Shown one piece after another: positions 1 through 7,662 of a DNA stretch of 64,000 nt. The position numbers and the translations under genes are program-made. The stretch's first letter is position 1; every line of letters starts with the position of its first letter. Origin of the DNA: Paenibacillus caui (GTDB taxonomy: Bacteria; Bacillota; Bacilli; Paenibacillales; Paenibacillaceae); the NCBI RefSeq assembly GCF_019904135.1, contig NZ_JAIOGQ010000005.1, forward strand, positions 62,001 to 126,000, written 5' to 3'. The notes under the pieces were generated by a model that was not told the DNA's origin, made no database searches, and saw only the letters and a list, made by a program, of their open reading frames with translations.

Positions 1-1046
1 CCAAGGATGTCGGCTTTAACCTTTTTAACGGCTTGAAACGAACGCTCCATATCGTTTTTGATTTGTTCCTGAATTTGTTTCTCCAACTGCCGGAGAATTG
101 CCGGTTTTTTAAGATCCAGCTCGCAGGGGGTTTCGAAGAGAATTCCTTTTGCATCTACATCAACGGACATTGACAACCGGCCGTCAGAAAATTTCGGCAT
201 TATTCGGGTGCGGGAGCTTTCTACAGAGAAGGAGGAATCTTTGTCCTTCGGCCTTTTTCCCTCACAGGAAAAGACGACGGTCGTACTGTTCAATCGATCC
301 GTCAACCAGGGAATGCCGGCGCTTTCCTTCCTGCTTAGCCAGGCCGCAAATTTGCCCTGCTTAAACACCCCGAACCGATCTATTTTCAATACGGCGGGAC
401 TTCGGGTTTCTTTGAAGGCGTCCAAAGACTTTGTTTCCTCCTTGTTGCCGGAGATTTTGATCTCCGGCAACGCGGCGCCCGCAGCGGGCTTTGCCAGGGT
501 CACAATCAAATCGTGTATTTTGGACGGAACCCAATTGGACATGCCGTCCCTTTTTTCATTAATCAAATTGGCGATCGCGTTTCCGGGAAGAGTCTCCATT
601 GGTGTAAGAACCTCCAAGACGTTCTTTGCTTCTCCGTCCGAAAGGAGTATATCCACATTTTCTCTCGTTTCGATATTTCTCAGGAAGAAATCCAGGATGG
701 AATCGACGCCATACTCCGCAACGCGCCTGCTGATAATGACGGCACGGTTATGAGAAAAAAAGAGGCGGCGGGGCGTTTCCAGCTCCTGGTTTTGAATCGC
801 CTGGAGCACGGTTTTCCCTTGCGACGAGAAGACGGACACCGGAGACTGGGAGCTGGCAGTGCCGGATTGTCCTTGCGATGCCTGCGGAATGATGATTTGA
901 AAGGTGACGATCCATTGATTGGATTCATCCAGATCAAAGGCCATTGCGCTGACAATCCCCAGTTTGTTGAGTTCGATTTTGTTACCGCAGCCGCTTTGCA
1001 GACATAAGCAGATGATAAGCAGCATCAGAATGAGCCGATGTTTCAT
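1..1046 (-). CDS. Ger(x)C-family spore germination lipoprotein, 3' end outside the window
   Basis: This is the C subunit of a germinant receptor, a lipoprotein on the outer face of the spore inner membrane that acts with the A and B subunits in sensing germinants. Reading the minus strand from the ATG at 1046 gives an open frame of 348 codons with no stop before the left edge. The N-terminus MKHRLILMLLIICLC is a signal peptide followed by the lipobox LQSGC with the lipidated Cys at about residue 20. The body has the family-typical segment RRLFFSHNRAVIISRRVAEY near residue 100. The usual family length is about 370-400 residues, so only a short tail is missing. It starts 8 bases after the GerA-type gene, so the two are one operon. 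A GerB-type gene is not visible and may lie beyond the edge. Confidence 0.9.
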   Translation of the reverse strand, partial: MKHRLILMLLIICLCLQSGCGNKIELNKLGIVSAMAFDLDESNQWIVTFQIIIPQASQGQSGTASSQSPVSVFSSQGKTVLQAIQNQELETPRRLFFSHNRAVIISRRVAEYGVDSILDFFLRNIETRENVDILLSDGEAKNVLEVLTPMETLPGNAIANLINEKRDGMSNWVPSKIHDLIVTLAKPAAGAALPEIKISGNKEETKSLDAFKETRSPAVLKIDRFGVFKQGKFAAWLSRKESAGIPWLTDRLNSTTVVFSCEGKRPKDKDSSFSVESSRTRIMPKFSDGRLSMSVDVDAKGILFETPCELDLKKPAILRQLEKQIQEQIKNDMERSFQAVKKVKADIL

Positions 1047-1053
1047 TTCAAGA

Positions 1054-2655
1054 TCACCTTTTAGTTCCTTTCTTCTCCTCTGTTTCGGGAGGTTCAGGCT
1101 GCAAATTCGATTTTTGACGAATTCCATTCTCCGCTGCTATAAGTCGGGGTCTGGTTGTCATCATCCACCTTGGCACCCTCACAAACGCATCTTTCCAGTT
1201 TCCGGGAACGAAGGGCGATAACGGCGTCAAGTAAGGAATACCGAACGAGCGGAGTCCCGACATATGAATCAGGAGAAAAAGAAGCCCCGACATGATTCCA
1301 AACATCCCCAGAGTCGCGCCAAGAAGCATCAGAATGAACCGGATCAGTCTTGCCGAAATCGCGATATTGAGTGCGGGAACAACGAAGCTGGAGATCGCGG
1401 TAAAGGCGACCACGATGACCATAGCGGCCGATACCAGACCAGCTTGAACCGCCGCCTGTCCAAGAACAAGCGCGCCGACGATGGAAATCGCCGAACCGAT
1501 GACCCGCGGCAAGCGTATTCCGGCTTCCCGCAAGATCTCAAACGTGATTTCCATCATTAAGGCTTCAAAGAATGCCGGAAACGGAACCCCTTCCCTCTGT
1601 GCGGCAAGACTGACCAGCAGGGTTGTCGGGAGCAGCTCCTGATGAAACGTCGTAATAGCGATATACAAAGAGGGCAAAAGCATCGATATCGTGAGCGCGG
1701 AGAACCGTAAAATGCGCAGAAGGGTGGAGATATCGAATCTTTCGTAATAGTCTTCGCTGGCTATGAAAAATTTGAAGAAAGTAACGGGCAGCACAAGCAC
1801 GAACGGTGTTCCATCCACCAGGACCGCAACCTGTCCATCCAAAATAGCCCCAGCAACGCTATCGGGACGTTCCGTGTTGATGAGGGTGGGAAACAGGGTA
1901 AAGGTCTGATCCTGGATAAATTCCTCCAAATAACCGCTTTCCAGAATGCTGTCCGTATCAATGCGGTCGAGCCGCTTCAGAAGCTCGTTTACAACGGAAT
2001 CCCTGGCGACCCCTTTCAAATAGAGGACACTGACGTCCGTTTGCGTAATTCGCCCGATTATCCGGTCGATTTTCCACAGGTTCGGACTTTTGATCCGGCG
2101 CCGGATAAGCGCGATATTGGTATTGATATCTTCGGTAAATCCGTCCTTGGGGCCTCGAACCACCGATTGCGACGAAGGCTCCACAACGCTTCTGTGCTCC
2201 CATTTGGCGCAGTTTGCCGTCATTCCCCGATCCCAGCCTTCCGCGAGAATAACGGCATTTCCGTTATACAGGGCCTGTATTAATTCGGGCAATCGCATTT
2301 TCGTATTGGTTGCGCCAACAGTCAGAATTTTTTTTTGTATCAGGGTAAAAGAGTCCGCCAAATCTTCTTCCGAATCCGGATTAGCCTCTGCAGCGGACAG
2401 GATCGGCTTAATGATGTGATCATTGATCATCTCAATGTCGGTCGCCCCGTTCAGGTAAACAACAGCCATAGACAGTTGGTAAGGCCCTTCAAAAGCTCGA
2501 ACTGTAATATCCGAACTGTGCCCGGTCAAGTCCGAAATTTGCTCAATATTTTGCTGCAGGCTGCGGGAAAGTTCTGTAGTCCGTTCGCCTGCCTCGGATT
2601 CTTGTTGCGGACTGATCTTGTCTTTCGGGAAAGATCGCTTCAGGATTTTTTTCAT
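1054..2655 (-). CDS. GerA-family spore germinant receptor subunit A
   Basis: This is the large membrane subunit of a GerA-type nutrient receptor, which triggers spore germination on binding amino acids or sugars. At 533 residues it has the usual family length (about 480-540). The soluble N-terminal domain covers roughly residues 1-280 and includes the family segment TDVSVLYLKGVARDSVVNEL. Several hydrophobic membrane segments follow between about 290 and 490 (for example FSALTISMLLPSLYIAI and GATLGMFGIMSGLLFLLI), then a basic and acidic tail. I chose the ATG at 2655 because AGGTGG lies nine bases before it; the in-frame ATG at 2664 would touch that site directly. The ligand cannot be told from the sequence. 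The gene is transcribed away from the deacetylase gene. A forespore sigma-G promoter is expected from the family, but I found no convincing one. Confidence 0.93.
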   Translation of the reverse strand: MKKILKRSFPKDKISPQQESEAGERTTELSRSLQQNIEQISDLTGHSSDITVRAFEGPYQLSMAVVYLNGATDIEMINDHIIKPILSAAEANPDSEEDLADSFTLIQKKILTVGATNTKMRLPELIQALYNGNAVILAEGWDRGMTANCAKWEHRSVVEPSSQSVVRGPKDGFTEDINTNIALIRRRIKSPNLWKIDRIIGRITQTDVSVLYLKGVARDSVVNELLKRLDRIDTDSILESGYLEEFIQDQTFTLFPTLINTERPDSVAGAILDGQVAVLVDGTPFVLVLPVTFFKFFIASEDYYERFDISTLLRILRFSALTISMLLPSLYIAITTFHQELLPTTLLVSLAAQREGVPFPAFFEALMMEITFEILREAGIRLPRVIGSAISIVGALVLGQAAVQAGLVSAAMVIVVAFTAISSFVVPALNIAISARLIRFILMLLGATLGMFGIMSGLLFLLIHMSGLRSFGIPYLTPLSPFVPGNWKDAFVRVPRWMMTTRPRLIAAENGIRQKSNLQPEPPETEEKKGTKR

Positions 2656-2711
2656 ATGCAGCATCCACCTAGTGTATGTAGTATTTTTCAGTTTCTCCGC
2701 AGCCCATCACG

Positions 2712-2723
2712 ATTATGCATAAT
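2712..2723. promoter_or_regulatory. 12-base perfect palindrome in the ger/deacetylase divergent spacer
   Basis: The sequence ATTATGCATAAT is its own reverse complement. It lies about 57 bases upstream of the gerA-type start and about 140 bases upstream of the deacetylase start, in an AT-rich spacer that must hold the promoters of both divergent genes. Two TATAAT-like runs occur nearby (2762-2767 on the plus strand and within 2761-2780 on the minus strand), but neither has a good -35 partner. It could be an operator for a dimeric regulator or chance in AT-rich DNA. Confidence 0.3.
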
Positions 2724-2860
2724 GCAGTAAAACTGAACGATTTTCATAGAGCGGCCGATATTATAATTATTATAAAATCTTGACCCGTACTAGGCTGCAA
2801 CCTGGCCTTGTGATAATCTAGTAAGCGAGGATGAATCGGATGGTGAAGGAGCGAAAGAGA

Positions 2861-3883
2861 GTGAACAAAAAGCTTGCAGCCTCGCTTGCAGCCGCCCTGA
2901 TTCTGATGCTGTTTGGCGGAATGGCGGTTTGGCATAAAGATGTTGTTAAACGCGGTGTACGTCATGTACTGGTGAGGGCCGGTTTTAAAGGCTTGTCCGA
3001 TTCGGGTCAGAGCGCAAAGCTGCCCATTTTAAGGAAACCTTCTGCCAAGCCTACTCCGAATGCCGTTTATTATCGCGACGGGGTTATCGTACTGATGTAT
3101 CATGAAGTAAAGCCAGTGCAAAGTGATGCAAAAACACTGCTAGTCAGCAAGTTCAAGGAACAGTTGAATTTGATGAAAGCCAACGGCTTTCACTGGATAA
3201 CGATGAGTCAATATACGAATTTTATTCTTCATCATGGCAAAATTCCGGATAATGCGGTTTTGCTGACCTTTGACGACGGTTATGAATCTTTCTATCAGTA
3301 TGCGTATCCTGTATTGAGGCAGTATCATGCTCCGGCGACCAACTTTCTGATTGTGAATACGATCAGCAACGTTAAGCATATTGGCATTCCCAAATTGACA
3401 TGGGGCCAGATCAGGCTGATGCATCGTAGCGGCATTGATTTCTTCAATCATACTTTTGATTCCCACAGCTACAGCTATACCGACAAAGCTCATCGCCATC
3501 TGAAGCCGCTGCTGGCAGGACCCATTTATTCGGCCAAAGATGCCCGGAAGGAAACGGAGCCGGAATATGAGGACCGGATTTATAATGATTTGTCCAGAGC
3601 CAAAGAGATGCTTCATAGAGAACTGGACAATACCTATGACGTTCTTGCTTTTCCATACGGAGCCTTTTCGGAAGATACGATCAAAGTTTGCCGCGAATTG
3701 GGAATTGAGGTTACGTTTACGGTGAAGCGCGGAATGAATCACGCCGGGCAGCTGAACGGATATCGGGTAAATGGAGGCGGCGGGGACAATGAACCCGACG
3801 TGATCGTGGAGTATATGAAAGAAGGGGCGCCGGAGAAGAATCTGACCTTGAACAAACCTTATGATTTGATAGAGATCAAATAG
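2861..3883 (+). CDS. membrane-anchored NodB-type polysaccharide deacetylase
   Basis: This is a carbohydrate esterase family 4 type enzyme that removes acetyl groups from N-acetylated cell-wall or exopolysaccharide sugars outside the membrane. I prefer the GTG start at 2861, nine bases after AAGGAG, giving 340 residues; ATGs at 2840 and 2831 are in frame. Residues 4-24 form an uncleaved-looking signal anchor. The metal site is visible as TFDDGY (Asp138 and Asp139) and HTFDSH (His197 and His202), and the motif AFPYGAF follows near 264. The protein has an unusually long insert between the second and third motifs, containing KPLLAGPIYSAKDARKETE, which resembles PgaB/IcaB-like deacetylases more than short peptidoglycan deacetylases. 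It stands alone between the ger operon and rnhB, so its substrate is unknown. A spore-cortex or cell-wall role is only an inference from the ger neighbour. Confidence 0.88.
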   Translation: MNKKLAASLAAALILMLFGGMAVWHKDVVKRGVRHVLVRAGFKGLSDSGQSAKLPILRKPSAKPTPNAVYYRDGVIVLMYHEVKPVQSDAKTLLVSKFKEQLNLMKANGFHWITMSQYTNFILHHGKIPDNAVLLTFDDGYESFYQYAYPVLRQYHAPATNFLIVNTISNVKHIGIPKLTWGQIRLMHRSGIDFFNHTFDSHSYSYTDKAHRHLKPLLAGPIYSAKDARKETEPEYEDRIYNDLSRAKEMLHRELDNTYDVLAFPYGAFSEDTIKVCRELGIEVTFTVKRGMNHAGQLNGYRVNGGGGDNEPDVIVEYMKEGAPEKNLTLNKPYDLIEIK

Positions 3884-3975
3884 CAAGGCTTTGCCTGAAA
3901 AAAACGCATCCCAGGTCGACCGCAGTATGAGTATAAAGCGGCAGGATCATTGTTCAGAAGGAAAGGAGGACCAGG

Positions 3976-4596
3976 GTGGAAGATTTGCTTGGATATGAAA
4001 GGGAATATTGGGAGAAGTCTTTCCAGCATATTGCCGGGATTGATGAAGTGGGAAGAGGATGTCTGTTTGGAGATGTCGTGGCCGCAGCGGTTATTTTGCC
4101 GCAGGGGCTTGTATTGGAAGGCGTGAACGATTCCAAAAAGCTGAGCCCGAAGAAACGGGAAGCTCTATTCGATGAAATCATGCGGGAAGCAGCCGCAGTC
4201 GGGATCGGGCTTGTTGATGCGGAAACGATTGACCGTATTAATATCAAACAGGCCGCCCGTCTTGCCATGAAGCAGGCGGTTGAAAATTTGCAAGTGCAGC
4301 CCGACTATTTGTTTGTCGATGCCGAGAAGGTGGATGTTCCGCTTCCGCAGCTGGCGATTATCAAAGGAGATGCGAACAGCCAGTCTATCGCGGCAGCATC
4401 GATTATTGCAAAGGTGACGAGAGACCGGCTTTGCCAGGGAGAGTGGGAAGCGAAATACCCTGAATACGGGATCGCAGTACATAAAGGCTACGCTACGAAG
4501 CTGCACAGGGAGCAACTTTTGCTGCTTGGCCCTACACCGATGCACCGGAAAAGTTTTTTGACCCATTTGTTTATAGAGCAGCAGGAGCTGTTCTGA
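3976..4596 (+). CDS. rnhB: ribonuclease HII
   Basis: This enzyme cuts the RNA strand of RNA-DNA hybrids and removes single ribonucleotides left in DNA. The protein is 206 residues. The catalytic motif GIDEVGRG is at residues 21-28 (Asp23, Glu24), a second acidic site lies in LFVDAEKVD near residue 115, and the family block SIAAASIIAKVTRDR follows. The GTG start at 3976 follows AAAGGAGGA with a five-base gap, a strong ribosome site. In B. subtilis rnhB also precedes ylqG and ylqH, and that order holds here. The upstream side differs: the neighbour is a deacetylase gene. Confidence 0.96.
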   Translation: MEDLLGYEREYWEKSFQHIAGIDEVGRGCLFGDVVAAAVILPQGLVLEGVNDSKKLSPKKREALFDEIMREAAAVGIGLVDAETIDRINIKQAARLAMKQAVENLQVQPDYLFVDAEKVDVPLPQLAIIKGDANSQSIAAASIIAKVTRDRLCQGEWEAKYPEYGIAVHKGYATKLHREQLLLLGPTPMHRKSFLTHLFIEQQELF

Positions 4597-4670
4597 CCGG
4601 ATCAGATGGGGGAACCGGAGCAGGTTTATGGTTTGGCCTTGCTTCGAACTAAGCAAAGGGGGTAAAAGCA

Positions 4671-6737
4671 ATGAATATTGGCCCTATCTTAAGAGGCGCG
4701 CTCGGAAAAAGCCAGCCAGCTGACGCCAGAACGCTGGAGCTGCGCACAGGCCAGGTGGTGAGGGGAACTGTGTTAAGCGTATCGGAGGACGGGGCGCAAG
4801 CCGTAGTTGAGGTACAGGGCGTGAAGCTGAAAGCCGCTCTGGAATCTCCGCTGCGGCAAGGGCAGTCCATGATGATGCAGGTTCAGCCGCCCGGAGGCGA
4901 CGGGCAGACCGTTCTTAAGCCGCTGCTGCCCGGAGCAATGCCGTCAGGCGGCGATCCAGGCGTGGAGCAGCTTCTGAAAAATGCCGGCTTGGACAATACG
5001 CCGGACAACCGCGAACTGGTCAAGCTGATGCAGAGTGCAGGCATGCCGGTTACCCGGGAGCAGGCGGAGGCGCTCATTCGGACGCTGGCCGCAAGGCCTG
5101 CCGAAGTCCCGCTCGCTGAATGGGTAAACGCGGCGGCCATTGCGGTTCAGCGCGGACTTGAGCTGAGCGGAGAGATTGTGGGCGGCCTGCGCCAAGCGAT
5201 ATACGGGCCGCCTGTCCATCAACTGATCGCCGTTCTTGAAGATCAGCTTGCGGCATTGCTTCGGGCAGACGGCGGTACTTTGGGCCTTACCTCCGGCCAA
5301 ATGGGTCCGGCCTCGTCCGAAAGTCTGCCGGAAGGTACGGCAGCGGGTTCAAGCGCCGGAACGGGGTCTGCCGTCCCGGGCCCGGGCGCAGCCAAGGCCG
5401 GCGAACCGGCCTCGGCTGCAGGCGGGGCAGCGGCCGGTTCCGCTGCCCAAGGCACAGTCGCTCTGCTGCAAAAGCTGCAGAGCGTTCTCGGCGAGCTGCG
5501 TGCAGAGCTCGCCGCAGGGCAACAGAGCTCCCGCGCGTCTGCGCCGGGAGCTCAGGCGAATGCCGCAGCCGCCGGTTTCCCGGCTGCGGGCGGGAGCGCC
5601 GCCGCGCCTGGCCAGGCGGCGCAGGAAGCAGCTCCGCCGCCGCAGGGCGGGGCTGCGCCGGAGCTGACGCGGCCCGCCCACGAGACGGAGTCGTGGGTGG
5701 GCCGCGTCTTGAAGCTGCTCGGTGCGGAGCACGAGCAGCAGGCGGGGCGCGCGCTTTTGCTCGCAAGCGCGCGCCATGCGGCTGCGCCGCAGGAGACGCC
5801 GCCCGGCCAAGGGGCGGCGGCCAGAGCCGGCGGCGGCGAAGCTGCGCCGCCGGGCGCGGGCGCGGCTCAATCAGGCGCCGCGCCCGCTGCGAGCGGCACT
5901 GCGGCTGCTAGTGCCGCCGCCCGGGCCGCGGCAGGCGGAAGCGCTGGAGCTGCAGCAGGAGCCGGTGCCGAAGCACCCACCGGGAGCTCCGGCACTGCGG
6001 CTGGCTCCGCATCGGCGCAGCCTGCGGGCGGCGAAGCGCCCGCTGCAAAGCTCGCAGCGGGCGAGCAGCAGGCCGGCGGCCTTAAGCCGCTTCCCTCAAT
6101 CCTTCCGGCGGAGTCTGCCGCGGAGCTTCCTGCGTCTTCTCCTGCCGCCTTTGCCGGTTCCTCCGCTGATGATGCGGCGGCGGAGCCGCTTAAGGAAAGT
6201 CTGAAAAGCGTGCTTCTGCAAATTATGGACGCCCCGGATGCGCCGCCGCAGCTGCAGGAAGCCGCCCGGCAAATGGTTCAGCAGCTGACGGGGCAGCAGC
6301 TGCTGCTGAATACGGACCGGACGGCCCCGTTTGCGCAAATCACGATGTTCCTGCCGTTTAAAGGTCCGGACGGCGGCGAAACGGCGACCATCCAGATTCA
6401 GTCGCGCCGGGGGAGACGCGGAGAACTGGATCCGGACAACTGCCGGCTCTGGTTTGATCTTAATATGTCTGCACTGGGAAAGCTTATGGTTGACGTCCAG
6501 GTTGCCGACAAAAAAGTCATTTTGCAGATTCACAGCGAAGGCGAGGAAGTGAGCGCTTTTCTGGAGAATAGACGTGAAGAAGTGAGCGAAGCGATAAAAG
6601 GGGCCGGATATCGGCTAGTCGAGCTAAGAACAGAATCCTACCCGGTGCCTGCGGAAGACCGGGAGGAGAACGTTTCACAGTCTGGGGCCATTTCATATGT
6701 TCCTTCTGTGTACCGGGGAGTGGATTATCGGGTATGA
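4671..6737 (+). CDS. ylqG: YlqG-like protein with FliK-type C-terminal domain and long Ala/Gly-rich middle
   Basis: The protein has 688 residues in three parts. Residues 1-210 are an ordinary folded-looking region with the stretch LRTGQVVRGTVLSVSEDG. Residues about 215-500 are very rich in Ala, Gly, Pro and Gln, with strongly raised GC. Residues about 510-688 resemble the C-terminal domain of flagellar hook-length protein FliK, with the pattern LGKLMVDVQVADKKVILQI followed by an amphipathic helix and GYRLVELRTES. In FliK that domain touches the FlhB C-terminus to switch export from hook to filament. The next gene encodes a stand-alone FlhB-C-like domain and overlaps this one by four bases, which supports a functional pair. 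Export, hook-related function and length-ruler activity are inferences; the true FliK of the fla/che operon is at 26381. Confidence 0.75.
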   Translation: MNIGPILRGALGKSQPADARTLELRTGQVVRGTVLSVSEDGAQAVVEVQGVKLKAALESPLRQGQSMMMQVQPPGGDGQTVLKPLLPGAMPSGGDPGVEQLLKNAGLDNTPDNRELVKLMQSAGMPVTREQAEALIRTLAARPAEVPLAEWVNAAAIAVQRGLELSGEIVGGLRQAIYGPPVHQLIAVLEDQLAALLRADGGTLGLTSGQMGPASSESLPEGTAAGSSAGTGSAVPGPGAAKAGEPASAAGGAAAGSAAQGTVALLQKLQSVLGELRAELAAGQQSSRASAPGAQANAAAAGFPAAGGSAAAPGQAAQEAAPPPQGGAAPELTRPAHETESWVGRVLKLLGAEHEQQAGRALLLASARHAAAPQETPPGQGAAARAGGGEAAPPGAGAAQSGAAPAASGTAAASAAARAAAGGSAGAAAGAGAEAPTGSSGTAAGSASAQPAGGEAPAAKLAAGEQQAGGLKPLPSILPAESAAELPASSPAAFAGSSADDAAAEPLKESLKSVLLQIMDAPDAPPQLQEAARQMVQQLTGQQLLLNTDRTAPFAQITMFLPFKGPDGGETATIQIQSRRGRRGELDPDNCRLWFDLNMSALGKLMVDVQVADKKVILQIHSEGEEVSAFLENRREEVSEAIKGAGYRLVELRTESYPVPAEDREENVSQSGAISYVPSVYRGVDYRV

Positions 6738-7042
6738 GTAAACAGCAAAGGGAAGAATTGCCGCTAATCAAGAAGGCGGTTGCCTTGAAATATGATCCGG
6801 GCGTCCATGAAGCGCCGATTGTGTCTGCCAAAGGACGAGGGCATCTGGCGCAGCAAATTCTAGACAAAGCGAAAGAGCACGGCATTCCGGTTCAGGAGGA
6901 TGTTGCGCTTGTGGAGGTGCTCTCCAAGCTGGATTTGGATCAGCAAATACCTGCGGAACTGTATACGCTCGTTGCGGAAATATTAAGCTTTATTTACCGT
7001 TCCGATCTTGCGGCGAAGGATGGAATGGATGATGGGGAATAA
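6734..7042 (+). CDS. ylqH: stand-alone FlhB C-terminal domain homologue (YlqH/FlhX type)
   Basis: This 102-residue cytoplasmic protein aligns by eye with the C-terminal domain of FlhB, the export-gate protein that sets substrate specificity. Shared segments are AVALKYDPGVHEAPIVSAKG (compare AVALKYDGNEMDAPQVIAKG in FlhB at 35432), then DKAKEHGIPV and the final helix LYTLVAEILSFIY. It lacks the membrane domain. It also lacks the self-cleavage motif NPTH and begins just after the point where FlhB is cut, so it resembles the released C-terminal fragment. The ATG overlaps the stop of the FliK-like gene (ATGA), implying translational coupling. The Helicobacter pylori homologue FlhX (HP1575) is a known example that can stand in for this part of FlhB. 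Confidence 0.85.
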   Translation: MSKQQREELPLIKKAVALKYDPGVHEAPIVSAKGRGHLAQQILDKAKEHGIPVQEDVALVEVLSKLDLDQQIPAELYTLVAEILSFIYRSDLAAKDGMDDGE

Positions 7043-7433
7043 CGGGGAAAAGCATCCTTTTTTCACAAGAGATAACCGGAAAGCTACAGGAGCGGCGGGG
7101 GAAAAGGCTGCCGCTGACTTTCTGGAGCATGAGGGCTATACGATATTGGAACGGAATTGGCGCTGCCGCAGCGGCGAGCTCGATATTGTCGCCTGCAAGG
7201 ACGGCCTTGTTGTCATCGTTGAGGTTCGCAGCCGGAGCGCCGGCTCGTCTTCCTTCGGAAGCCCGGCCGAATCGGTTAATGCTCGCAAGATCAGGCAGGT
7301 GAGGGACACTGCGCAGGTTTATCTTTTTCAGAGCGGCCGGAGCGGTTTGGCTGTCCGTTTTGATGTAGTGGCCGTATTGCTGGACCGAAAGGGCGAAGCG
7401 GTATCCACCGAGCATATCATGGCGGCGTTTTGA
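7029..7433 (+). CDS. yraN: UPF0102 (YraN) family nuclease-like protein
   Basis: This small protein of about 134 residues belongs to the YraN/UPF0102 family, which has an endonuclease-like fold and no settled function. The core motif is visible as ILERNWRCRSGELDIVA followed by VVIVEVRSRS: the pattern E...GELD...EV(R/K) is the metal-site signature of Holliday-junction-resolvase-like nucleases. The start is uncertain. ATG at 7029 is eight bases after AAGGA, ATG at 7032 is close behind it, and a TTG at 7008 is also in frame. All overlap the end of the FlhB-C-like gene, so the two are probably co-transcribed. The ComM-type gene follows after a promoter-like gap, a common neighbour of yraN in bacteria. 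Confidence 0.88.
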   Translation: MMGNNGEKHPFFTRDNRKATGAAGEKAAADFLEHEGYTILERNWRCRSGELDIVACKDGLVVIVEVRSRSAGSSSFGSPAESVNARKIRQVRDTAQVYLFQSGRSGLAVRFDVVAVLLDRKGEAVSTEHIMAAF

Positions 7434-7540
7434 GCTGTCCCTCCAGCCGGAAAATGAGCGTGCAAGCAAGCAGAAAGTGTGAGCGAAGCGGTCTGCCCAA
7501 GTTACTCTTAAAAAAATTTCCGGATTCGAACAACATTTCA

Positions 7541-7570
7541 TTGACTTTCAAGGCGCCCTAATTATACAAT
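7541..7570 (+). promoter_or_regulatory. sigma-A-type promoter before comM/yifB
   Basis: TTGACT at 7541-7546 and TACAAT at 7565-7570 are separated by 18 bases, a good match to the housekeeping promoter. It lies in the 229-base gap before the ComM-type gene, whose start is about 93 bases downstream. I saw no clear terminator for yraN in this gap. Confidence 0.6.
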
Positions 7571-7662
7571 GATTTACAACAACATAAGGAAGAAAAAGGA
7601 AGCACCTTTTCTTGACAGAGAGTGGATGTACCATGACTGCCGGAATGAGGTGTTTTTTTGCT

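Noticed and set aside
208-1007. Plus-strand open frames of 181 and 164 codons
   Set aside because: They lie opposite the GerC-type gene, lack ribosome sites and have no family features; they are shadows of the minus-strand gene.
2780-2818. TTGACC (2780) with GATAAT (2812) as a promoter for the deacetylase gene
   Set aside because: The spacer would be 26 bases, too long for a sigma-A promoter, so I did not list it.
5236-6204. Several overlapping open frames in the GC-rich part of ylqG
   Set aside because: High GC removes stop codons from all frames there. The sequences are Arg/Pro/Ala-rich nonsense, and the ylqG frame is continuous with folded domains on both sides.
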